Shown here piece by piece: positions 55,036-64,000 of a stretch of DNA of 64,000 nt (position 1 is the stretch's first letter; the number at the start of each line of letters is the position of its first letter). The notes under the pieces are model-generated. The model ran no database searches, was not told the origin of the DNA, and saw only the letters and a program-made list of their open reading frames with translations. The position numbers and the translations under genes were made by a program. The DNA is from Talinum fruticosum (taxonomy: Eukaryota > Streptophyta > Magnoliopsida > Caryophyllales > Talinaceae), in the NCBI GenBank assembly GCA_021018815.1, contig JAITYX010000033.1, forward strand, positions 4,582,001 to 4,646,000, read 5' to 3'.

Positions 55036-57050
55036 TTGCCCGAAATTCCGATAAAAATAGGCTTCTAGAAACATGCTCGGGGACCTACAAATAGTTGCTA
55101 GGCCTAAAATAAACGATCTAGAGTTGATCCTTATAAGGAAGGAGGTAGACTTGGCTGAGTTGCTGATGCATTTTCGTTCCATGTATGGCTTAGGAGTGGC
55201 ATGAATTATGAAGCATTGAGCCATCGTAATATATCGATAGGTGGTTTACTACTTGTAGTAAGCGAGATACTAATTGCCAAATTGATATGTCAGCTTGGAG
55301 CTTCTAAAGTTGTTTGAGGACAAGATCCTCTTCCTTGATAGCCTCTTTCTCTTTAGCGACCTCTTGAGTCTATCGTGGACCTGTTGAAGCATGGTGTCAC
55401 CTAGACCTTGTTAAGAAGTGAACTACAAATGCCTTTGGTTCTCTACGAAGTCATTGTCTTCCGTGGGTTTGTGCCTTAGAAGTCATCATTATTATCATCC
55501 TTAGTAAAGCGATTGGTTTTATACACATCTTCTTCGTCGCTTGCTCAATATTCACATATTTCCTCATATGCCACAGACAGGCTAATTTGGAATTTGGGGT
55601 TCTTCTATGTCTTGAATGAAGACAGAAGGATCCCAATGACTTAAAATGGGTTCAAAGAAAATGGATAAAGTTCTCGCTGAATGGCTTTTTATTGTTGTAC
55701 GGATTTTTAGCAACTTCAGTGTAAACGAAGTTGTCCATTAAGGAACATACTTTCAAGCTTATTCTTAAAGGTCCAAGCACTATTCAAGTATCATGTCCTC
55801 ATGCACGATGGTATTTATAACATTTTCCATCATTATAGTTTTTTGATCTGTTTTTTGTTTCTAATTCTACTCTAATATGTAGAAGTTCAATCTTGCCATT
55901 CGAAAGAAGGTGATCCGAGTGCTTGGGCGTAAGTAGTGTCCGTTAGAGTGTAGTTAGTACACGTATTTAGGGTGTTGACATTTGCACCCCTGTTAGTAGT
56001 ACCAGTATTAGAACTCCTTTTGTCTTTCTTTTGGTAACTACTTCGTAATTTTCCACGACTTTTGTGGTCATAATGGACAATTCTTCTTTGATTAGTACAC
56101 CATCATCTCTAAGGGTAGTGAAGCTCATGAAAGGCAAGAACTTTAAGGATTGATTACAAGCTGCTCGCAAATTCTTCACAATGAATCTTACTTGATCCTT
56201 TTCGGAGGGTCTATTTACCATGTGGGCAACATTTGCCCTTCAATGAGTGAGGAACTTGGTAAAAATTTCGTTGTCTTCCTATTTAATCAACTCCAAGTCT
56301 TGAACAATAATAGGTAAGTCGGTGTTGTAGGAGTATTGATGTAGAAACTCTTTACAACAATCTATCCAATTTGCGACCTTGCGTAGGTCAATGACGAGTG
56401 TACTAGTTCATAACATTCTTATCAAATGTCCATGGGAAGAAGACATGATATGTGTCTTCCGGTACATTTTTCATATTCATTGCTCCTATAAAATTTTGTA
56501 CATGATCATGGGGCTTTTCGGAACCATCAAATTTAATGTTAGACATAGTAAATTTAGGAGGCGGTTGTCCTTTCGAGATTGAAGTGAATCTTACGAGGTC
56601 ATAATTATGGCTTTTAAACATGCATAACTTTTGCAATAGTTTCTCTATCTCGATCTATACGTGGATTAGGTAGAGGATCGGACTAAGGCTCTAGCCGAGG
56701 TGGAGGTTGAGCTTGATGTTCTTCTTCCTCTCGCATCCTTTCTTTCCTCATTATTCTTCATGGTTTGGAGAATAAGAGTGAGAGTTTCATAAATTGACTT
56801 AATCTGTTTCTCCCGGGCCTCGATTGTTGCTTCCATCTTTACGGAAGATTCGTTCATGACGAATACAATAGGAAAAAGTTGTGGTTAATCGACCATTGAA
56901 GGGTAGTTGCTTTTCGGTATTGTCCGTTGACAACGAATATGAAACAAGCTTTTGGGATTGGTGTAAAACGTATCGATCATAGGTACACCGATGTTGGTTG
57001 CACCGGAGTTAACTGGGATGATGTTGAACATAATGGTGCTAAAGTGGACT
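55036..57050 (-). pseudogene. gag: Ty3 Tat-like gag and start of the protease region of T-C, broken
   Basis: On the minus strand: a helical block (EKQIKSIYETLTLILQTMKN, 56815-56756), then PPPKFTMSNIKFDGSEKPHD, VQNFIGAMNMKNVPEDTYHV, FPWTFDKNVMN (to 56403). NRPSEKDQVRFIVKNLRAAC and FLPFMSFTTLRDDGVLIKEE follow at 56216-56090. Near 55840-55790 a YKYHRA.GHDT block resembles the C.YH...GHDTE.C element at the end of Tat/Ogre gag. EDLVLKQL.KLQADISIWQL near 55340-55280 is the block just before the Tat protease. The protease itself and later domains are not found. The frame is broken repeatedly. Confidence 0.8.
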
Positions 57051-58166
57051 CTTGACTCAACTGTTCTAATAGTTTAGTACCTAGATTTCTATTATACCCA
57101 GCTGCGGAAGGCTTCCCTATTCTATAGCGCAAAAGTTAACCGCTTAGAATCGGCTAAAGGAAACAAAATTTTGGGGAAAAGGGACTTAAATACTAAACTA
57201 GAGGAAAGACCAACTAAAGAAAAATAAAGAAAGGGATGGTGTGCTATTTATTTTTTGATGCACATAAAAAATGTAGATCGATAAAAAATACAAAATGACA
57301 AATGCATTTTATAAAGAAATGGACAGACAAAAATGGGAAAGAATACAACAACAAACTCACCTTAGTTGAGATGAATTTAATTTGGCTAAAAATGCAAAAA
57401 TAGACTCACCTTAATTCGGATGAATTTAATTTGACTAAAAATGCAAAAATGGACTCACCTTAATTGAGATGAATTTTAATTTAGCAAAAATTTTAAAACT
57501 AGACTTAACTTAATTGAGATGAATTTTAATTTGGCTAAAAATGAGAAACATGGACTCACCTTAGTTGAGATGAATTTAATGTGTCTAAAAAAATGGACTT
57601 ACCTTACTTGAGATGAATTTTATTTGTCTAAAAATACAAAAATAGAAAAAATGCAATCATGCAAAGAAACTACAAAAACAAAATTACACCTGCAACCTAC
57701 TGAAATTAGAAGATGGGACCCATAGAGAAGACCCGAACTAAGGAAAAGATGGTGGGTAGGCGCCAATCCTACCCCACCGTATTTTTCCTACCTTTTACAC
57801 TTTTTTTGACCACGCGTCGAAAGAAATGGACTAACTCAGAAAATGCAAATATGGACCAACCTTAAGGAGAGAGGATAAAATTTGACTTTGGCTAAAATGC
57901 ACAAAATGGATGAGTTAAGAAGATATATTAAGTTTTATTTTTGTACCCATGTAAGGATTATTTTTCGAACCGAATCTACCTAATCTACCAAGCTAAAGGC
58001 TAACGAAAAGAGGTTTAAATAATAAAAGCAACCACACTCATTCAAGCATGCAAATGAAAATAGGTACAACCTAAACTGCTAAATTTTTATGTCCACAAGG
58101 TAATTCTAGGTCGGATTAACATGGTGGTTCATAATCTAAAAATTTCGTCCCTAATGGGATGCATAG
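57051..58166. other. T-C 5' leader region
   Basis: AT-rich untranslated stretch upstream of gag on the minus strand. It holds the tandem repeat 57355-57645 and a degenerate extra unit near 57825-57905. No primer site or 5' LTR recognised. Confidence 0.55.
57355..57645 (-). repeat. Tandem repeat of about 49 bases, six copies
   Basis: Units start ACT(C/T)A(C/A)CTTA(G/A)TTGAGATGAAT and end with an A-rich stretch and TAG or TGG. Lengths are 43-51 bases. Confidence 0.9.
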
Positions 58167-58608
58167 TGTTGAGTCCAAAATTATGATATTTTTATACCCT
58201 TTTACATATTATTTTACTCGTAATAATTATTAATTTAGAATTTTTAATCTAATTTATTTTATTTTAATAGGAAGTGTGGAAAAATCCAAAGTGTAAGAAG
58301 AATGACGGAAAATTGAAGAATCGGGTCGTTTATTTGCGATCGACCTAAAACAGACTCCAAAACGAGGCCAAAACCACCGAGCCCAATAGCCCTCCCCTCC
58401 TTTTCTTCCCTTGTTCTCACGTGACTCTCCTTACCCCTCTTCTTCAGCCCACACATCCAAAAGCCCAAAACCACCTTTTCACTTAAATCCTCTCTTCCTA
58501 CTCCTCGGACCTCCACATACCCGAAAAACCCTAACCCTAATTCGTCTCTCCCTCCTCTCGGCCCTCATACACCCGGAGACTCCAGTCACTCTTCATCTTC
58601 TTCTTTAC
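58167..58608 (+). repeat. Unclassified LTR-like fragment with telomere-like motif
   Basis: It begins TGTTGAGTCCAAAATTATG, which looks like a plant LTR start, and is cut by the S5 LTR at 58609. It contains AACCCTAACCCTAATTC near 58528, two units of the plant telomere-like (telo-box) motif. No second LTR end is available to prove the call. Confidence 0.35.
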
Positions 58609-60035
58609 TCAAGGTTTGCTCTTGGAGAGATTAAGTTACCCTAGAGGGGGTTAAATAGGGTGATGGAAGATTTTTCGAAAATACAAATTGTTTTGTAAAA
58701 CCTGACTTAGAAATAGATTCTAAATCTACATTGGACTCGAAAGTGAGGACACAAAGGAGAACGTGGAAACCCTCCTGTGGCGAGAAAACCACAATGCTAG
58801 TCCATGAACCAAATCAACTCCACTAATTGAATCCACAATTACAAGGATCGACTCTTTACTGAATTGCTCCTTTAGACAATTCCCTTACATGTTTTCCTAG
58901 ACTCGAAGTTTCCTTATCTCGATCTAATACTCCTAATTGAGATAAAATTTACACTTAGGGACAACTGACATGAGTTTACCCTTACAGCTCAATCATGGAA
59001 CTTAGAAGAAAGTAGAATGAGTAGAAGTGATTACAAGGCTTTCTTTACAACTTCGAAAGTAAGAATTAAAGAATTAGAGTTGTAAGATGAAGATTGAGTA
59101 AGTAAGCACTAAGTAAGTGTTAAGCAATGTGTTCAACAATCTTCAAGTCTTGTGAAGTGGCATCTATTTATACACATCAGACTAGAATGAGCGTCGTGAC
59201 TTGTTCTGGACTGGTGAGCTTCAAAGCCATTGTAACGGCTAGTTTGAGTCACTCGAAAAGGATCCGTTGAGATTTTAACGTTGTGTGGTGGTCCTTTGCT
59301 CGAAAAGTGGTCCATTCCTCTGGTTGTGATTGAAATCTGGGGTGTAAATAATTGTTGGACACAAAGTTGAAGTTTACCTGATCCGGAAAGAAACAACCTT
59401 GACACGGTATCTAAGCCATGTCCGTAAATTACTAATTTTTGTCTGTTGGTGTTTAACGGCTCGAAGCGGCTACTTTTGCTTTTCAAAAATAGATTAGGCT
59501 TGTGTTAACCAACCTGCAAAAGCAAATCAAAGTGGTACTCAAAGTATAAAAATTCTATGTTCCAACATTAGGCAAAGATAACAATTAATCCAAAGTAATT
59601 AAGCACTTAGTTATCTTCGACTTAAAAGAATGGAATTTTCTAAGTCTAATATTCATTAGGTTCAAATTCCATCTTGAGTCAATCCTTAAAATGATCAAAT
59701 TAAAAAGAATAAAACATCGGAATGCATAAAATTGATCAAGTAAATAATTTCAATAAATAAACTGACTTAGAAAGTGGAATTAACATAGTAATTCATTTTT
59801 ACTTAAAACATCAAATTAGTGCTCGAGAATAAAAGGTGTTTGAGAAATTATTTACTCATGGCATTGTTTTGAATTACATTTGAGCGGGTTAGAAAGCGAT
59901 TAAGAATGTTATGATTGATGAATGGTTTCTGAGTGGGTTAGAACATAATGAAAACTTAGATATGAGTTTTTAAAATCTTAGAATGACTTAGAATCAAAAC
60001 TACGAGAGAGGTAGAGAGTTATACCTGAGTCTTTA
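58609..60035 (-). repeat. 3' LTR of Sirevirus S5
   Basis: Plus strand TCAAGGTTTGCTCTTGGAG to CTGAGTCTTTA, so both outer dinucleotides are mutated. A polypurine tract follows at 60036, identifying a minus-strand 3' LTR. Confidence 0.9.
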
Positions 60036-60049
60036 ATCTCCCCTTTTTG
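60036..60049 (-). other. Polypurine tract of S5
   Basis: Minus strand CAAAAAGGGGAGAT, adjacent to the LTR. Confidence 0.9.
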
Positions 60050-60499
60050 TTAAAAGGCATTCCATACTTTAAGATAGAAACTAATTACTTCACAAAGTTA
60101 AGTTTTCATAGAGTGTTGATCGGAGCAAGAAAATTAATGATGAATAGTTAACAACTTAGCTCAAATCATATATAACTCAGAACATGCTTCTTGAAATAAT
60201 CGGAGCATACATGTTATAGAGTCAAGAATAATATATGAGACTAAGTATGAAAATATACTGAGAAACAGATATGCTCATAAATAGGTAAGTTTCATTACTC
60301 AGTAGAAGCATTTATACATTAATTTTGACAAACTAAGAAACAAACACACTTAGAAACAACTTAGGGAAAACTCCCCTAAACCAAACATCTATATTTTTTA
60401 TCTTTTCTCTCCCCTATGCATTTTAGCAAAAAAATATAACAAAAAAGGGAGGAAAGAACATCTAAGTATGACAGATGTTGGACAAAATAAAAAAATTAA
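60050..60499. other. S5 3' untranslated region
   Basis: Minus-strand counterpart of S1 7774-8170, including the T-rich and GGGGAGA-like blocks (complement near 60410). No gene seen. Confidence 0.55.
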
Positions 60500-61330
60500 A
60501 AACAGATTTTCAAATAAAGAAGGAGGGGCAGTATGGCGAGAAGTAGAAGATCGAGGGTTTCGCCTACGCCTGTAACCTTGAGTAGAAACAGGTTGGGTGA
60601 GGTGGCAACAATTGTTGTATATCTGGTAATGGGATGACCCTTTTGCGAGTCATTGGTAGATCTTTCTCGACTTCTTTTTCTTCTTTAGCAAAAGTTGTCT
60701 GTAGGTCGGGATTCTAAGGCAAAGGCCTTCAACTGGCCTACACCATTAGCCTCTTCTAAGGCACTCGAGTGTGATCGAAGATATCACCTCATGTTCTTTG
60801 CTGCCCTTATCCTTAGGTTGAAGCTGCTTCTTCCTCTTTTTCACCTTCTCTGTCGGCTTCTCCTTCGACCTTGCCTTGTCCTTCTTCTACTTCTTCTTAA
60901 GCTTCTTCGACTCAAACTCAAAAGAACTAAAGGACTCCGAGGATTGTGCTTCTTCGATTTTGAGTCCTCTGCTGCCTTGGACCTTCTCTCTTGGAGGTGG
61001 CAGATTTGATCATGTTGTTGCTTGATAACCTCCTTCGGTTCAATGATCCAGTCCGATTTTGCTGAATTTGAGTTTGAGCCCAACTTGGCATCTAAGTTAG
61101 AATTGGTATGAAAGCCTGGAAGGCTCCTATAGTTGATTGCAACTCTTTAGCCAGAGAAACAAGTTGATTGGCCACCTTTTGAAGAAGTTCAATAGAAGGG
61201 GCAGGCAAAAAAGTAGATAGTCCAACGAGTGAGAAGTGGAACCTCGGGACCAGTTTGATCCTAGGGTGAAGGAAAAGGAGTTATTAACTCGGAGGATCGA
61301 ACCTGGACATCGGATTGGATTTCCTGATAT
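60500..61330 (-). pseudogene. S5 extra ORF, C-terminal part, broken
   Basis: On the minus strand: ELLQKVANQLVSLAKELQST (about 61180-61120), then PKEVIKQQHDQICHLQERRS (about 61040-60980). These parallel the helical and QENQDPLIELKG segments in S1 and S3. A lysine/arginine-rich tail follows (to about 60840). The N-terminal half is missing on the right, where LTR fragments begin at about 61365. The plus-strand frame at 60695-61009 is its shadow. Confidence 0.7.
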
Positions 61331-61364
61331 CCAAGGTTAATGATTTCATCATTGCAAAAACAAA

Positions 61365-61530
61365 CGGCTAGTTTTGGAAACAGACAATCCTAACACGATG
61401 ATCCGGGCCTTGGTCGAAGTAGGAAAAGCCTTGTTTGCTTGGTGATTTCATATCTTAAAGCCGGTTACTTTTGTAATTCAAAAATAGGATAACCTTGTTT
61501 AGATAACCTACAAAAGTAAATCAATTTTAG
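61365..61530 (-). repeat. Sirevirus LTR internal fragment
   Basis: It matches 62240-62400 (GTTTTGGAAA(C/T)AGACAA, TTACTTTTGTAATTCAAAAA, GGATAACCTA) in the same orientation; both ends truncated. Confidence 0.8.
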
Positions 61531-62948
61531 CAAACTTAGAAACTTTAAACTTGAAAAGAATGAACAAGATAATCTAAGTCTAGATTAGACTCGGAAATGT
61601 GTAAACACGGAGATACGTGGAAACCCTCCTGGGGCGGTTAACCACGGACAGTGCTAATCCAAGTACCAAGTCAAATCCAATATTTTGAATCCTCAAAATA
61701 CAACGGATTGACTCAACTAGAATTGCTCCCTTAGACAATTCCTTACATAGCTTTCCTAAACTCGAAGTTCCCTTATCCGATCTAGTACTTCCTAACCGAG
61801 GTAACCTTTACGACTAGGACAATTGAGCTTGAGTTAACCCTTACAGCTCGGTTAAGGGACCTTACTCGAAAGCAAGAAGTATATGTGACTAATTATAAGA
61901 TTTTACAAACTCGGAAAAATATTAAGTATAAACTTGGAGTTGTAAAAAGAAGATGGAATGAGTAAACAAAGACTTTGCTTAAGTAATGTGTTTTAACAAT
62001 AATTCAGCAATCTTCTAGTCTTGTGAAGTGGCTTCTATTTATAGATGATCAAGCAGATTAGTCGTTGCATCTTGGTTCCGAACGAAGTCTTTATCGACCA
62101 TTGTAACGGCTCTTCTAAGTCACTCGAAAAGATCCGTTGAGATATGAATGTTGTGCAACGGCTTTTGGCTCCTAAAGGTGCTCCAGTTAGCCGGTGATGT
62201 CCGAAAAGTAAGGTGGAAACCACCGTTGAGCTTAGCTTTGAAGTTTTCCAGTTTTGGAAATAGACAACCACGACACGATATCTAAACTTAGTTTAGCAGT
62301 AGATAAGCCTTATATGCGAGTGATTGACGACTTGAAGCCAGGTTACTTTTGTAATTCAAAAATGAGATAACCTCATTTGGATAACCTATAACAGATAAAC
62401 CACTTTGGTTCTCAAAATATAAAATACTTTGGTCCAAAATTATGCACGAGATAATAATTTAATTAAGATAATTAAGTGCATAATTATCTTAGGTCTAGAA
62501 GAATGGAATTTTCCGAGTGTAATATTTATTATACTCAAATTCCATCAAAGTCGATTCAGTAAGAGAGATGAAGTTAAAAGAGTGAAAACATCATAGTATG
62601 AAGACTTGATCCGAACAAATAATTCTCAAACATACAAATAGAATTAGAAAGCGAATTAACATTCTAATTCACTTTACATTCAAATATGTAATCGAAGTCG
62701 GATAAAAAGTGCTAGAGAGATTATTTGAGCATACGGTAGATTCGAGTGAGGTCCGAGTGACTCAAAAACATCAACATGAGAAGATAAACAACAATATGTT
62801 TTCCGAGTCGATCGAAACGAATGAAAACTTATACAGGAGTTTCTATATCACTCAGTATTACTTGTAATCAAAACTTAGGAGGGATGAGGTTTGTACCTCG
62901 GTCTTTATGTAGTACTCAGAATAATTTAGATTCGAGTCCGAGTCTTCA
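61531..62948 (-). repeat. 3' LTR of Sirevirus S6, inner end diverged
   Basis: It ends at GAGTCTTCA (62948), followed by a polypurine tract. TATA region TTCTATTTATAG near 62033. The other LTR end (TGAAGGTTTGC...) is not recognisable at 61531. Confidence 0.87.
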
Positions 62949-62962
62949 ATCTCCCCCTTTTG
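62949..62962 (-). other. Polypurine tract of S6
   Basis: Minus strand CAAAAGGGGGAGAT, next to the LTR end. Confidence 0.92.
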
Positions 62963-63390
62963 ATGAAACGCATGCCACACTCGGATAGAAACTTTGTTAG
63001 TGAAAAACATGAGTTTTCGTTCTTTTTAGTAGAACATATCGGAATAAGAAGTACTAAGTAAAGTGATTCGTATTCAAAAAAGCATTTCGGATACTTTCAC
63101 TACTTAGAACATTTATGCGGATAACACATTAAAAAAATTAAGCAGCTATATCGGAGCAAAAACATATGAACAGATATATCGGAGAAAAAATAAGAATAAT
63201 AAATAAGAGATCGAACTCGAAAGAGTGAACTTAGAAAGACTACTGCTGAAAGAAAGAAAATTCATTCATTTTCACAAGAAAAAAATATACAAGAAAGAGG
63301 GTAAGAGAGCTCCCCTAAACATAACAACATCAATTTTTCTATTGTTCTCCCCCTTGCCTTTTAGCAAAACCAAAAACAGGGAAGAACACA
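62963..63390. other. S6 3' untranslated region
   Basis: Counterpart of S1 7774-8170 and S3 41758-42189 in reverse; upstream polypurine-like block complement CTCCCCCTTGCC near 63346. No gene seen. Confidence 0.55.
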
Positions 63391-64000
63391 TCAAGAAGAT
63401 ACAGTTGATGTTTGGACAAGAAAAAAATAAAACAAAAGAAAAGAAATCAAGATGGGGGTGCGGGGGTGCTGTGTGTGTCTGAAGTGGATGAGCGAGTAGT
63501 GCGCCGACACTCGGTATGCTTGAGATGACGTTGAAGATCGTGGCGGCGGCAATACTAGGATCTCCGGTTCATCCAGAGGTTCATCCTCCTGCAAAATCAT
63601 GGAGGGAGGTGCTTCTTGTGGTTTGACCGCTGTGGACTGACCAATGTTCGTAGGGTCTTCTCAACCACTCGGACTACCGTCCGAGCCGATCGGCTCCGAT
63701 TGAGGAACTTCAGTACCTTGTCCCTTGGCTTCCTCCTTCTTTTCTCCTTCTTCCTCCTTCTCATCTTTCTTCTCTTCCTCCTTTTCTTCCTCCTTCCCCT
63801 CGGATCGAGCCGCTTCACCAGCAGCCTTCTTCTTCTTCTTCTTCCGCCTCTCCGGAGAGGGACTTGGCAGGGCTCGAGGACTCCTCATAATTATATGAGC
63901 TGTCCGGGTCCTAAGCAGCCTTGGTTCTCCTTTCTTAGAGGAGCTGAAGTTACTCTTGTTGCTCCTTGACCAGGCTCTTCATCTCGAGAAGCGGATCCCG
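63391..64000 (-). pseudogene. S6 extra ORF, C-terminal part, runs off window
   Basis: On the minus strand: a lysine run (ERRKKKKKKAAGEAARSEG, 63850-63794), then a glutamate/lysine-rich low-complexity segment. QGTEVPQSEPIGSDGSPSG follows to 63661. In another frame QEDEPLDEPEILVLPPPRSS and TSSQAYRVSAHYSL follow at 63592-63490. S3 shows the same end (PRSSTSSQAYQRR, about 41670) and S1 a related one. It confirms that the acidic/basic tail and serine-rich end belong to the ORF. The N-terminal part lies beyond the window. Confidence 0.72.

Noticed and set aside
57355..57645. Regular repeats resembling a CRISPR array
   Set aside because: Units are contiguous tandem copies without unique spacers, in a plant retroelement leader.
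60695..61009. 104-codon plus-strand ORF, leucine-rich
   Set aside because: Complement of the lysine/arginine-rich tail of the S5 extra ORF.
63616..63969. 117-codon plus-strand ORF with hydrophobic run
   Set aside because: Complement of the glutamate/lysine-rich tail of the S6 extra ORF; the apparent membrane segment is an artefact of the antisense frame.

Overview
This window looks like a gene-poor, repeat-dense stretch of a large plant nuclear genome, most likely an angiosperm. Nearly everything I can identify is a decayed transposable element, mostly inserted into other elements. I found no intact cellular gene, no RNA gene and no prokaryotic feature. The plant assignment rests on Sirevirus-type Ty1/copia retrotransposons (initiator-tRNA-Met-type primer sites, AAAAAGGGGAGAT-type polypurine tracts, TGAAG...CTTCA LTR ends), Tat/Ogre-like Ty3 gag remnants, long TGTAA(C/G)...TTACA LTRs of the plant Ty3 kind, and a CACTA (En/Spm) transposon with a TNP2-type transposase.

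Layout, left to right. 1-9785: Sirevirus S1 (+), LTR-gag-PR-IN-RT-RH-extra ORF-LTR, 5' end outside the window. 9786-14592: 3' part of a Ty3 Tat-like element (T-A) with an antisense plant-mobile-domain-like ORF, a polypurine tract and an LTR interrupted by another LTR of the same family. 14593-33452: Sirevirus S2 (-), truncated in RT; its gag is split by the CACTA element (18073-29915, TSD ATT) and by a solo Sirevirus LTR (30241-31872, TSD TTCTT). The CACTA itself carries three solo LTRs (18792-19863, 23952-25554, 26281-29205). 33453-34805 and 46850-50086: a Tat-like element (T-B; gag, 3' UTR, 3' LTR) split by the complete Sirevirus S3 (34806-46849, TSD TATGG), whose own 3' LTR holds a 3.1 kb solo LTR. 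50087-52760: Sirevirus LTR S4 (-) split by a solo Sirevirus LTR (TSD TAAGA). 52761-58166: Tat-like T-C (-) with gag, an antisense mobile-domain-like ORF and no recognisable polymerase. 58167-58608: an unclassified LTR-like fragment. 58609-64000: 3' LTRs and extra-ORF remnants of two more Sireviruses (S5, S6; -).

All reading frames carry stops and frameshifts. The longest real chimeric frame is 200 codons in S3, where a deletion joins the integrase zinc-finger region to the end of RT. The nesting gives a relative order of events: S2 before CACTA before the three solo LTRs inside it, and T-B before S3 before the solo LTR in its 3' LTR. The points most worth following are the extra 3' ORF of the Sireviruses, which has its own TATA box and pyrimidine-rich leader in both copies where that region is visible; the antisense mobile-domain-like ORF of the Tat-like family, also with an upstream TATA box; and the large number of solo LTRs with readable target-site duplications. 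Domain identities are from reading translations by eye, without database searches.
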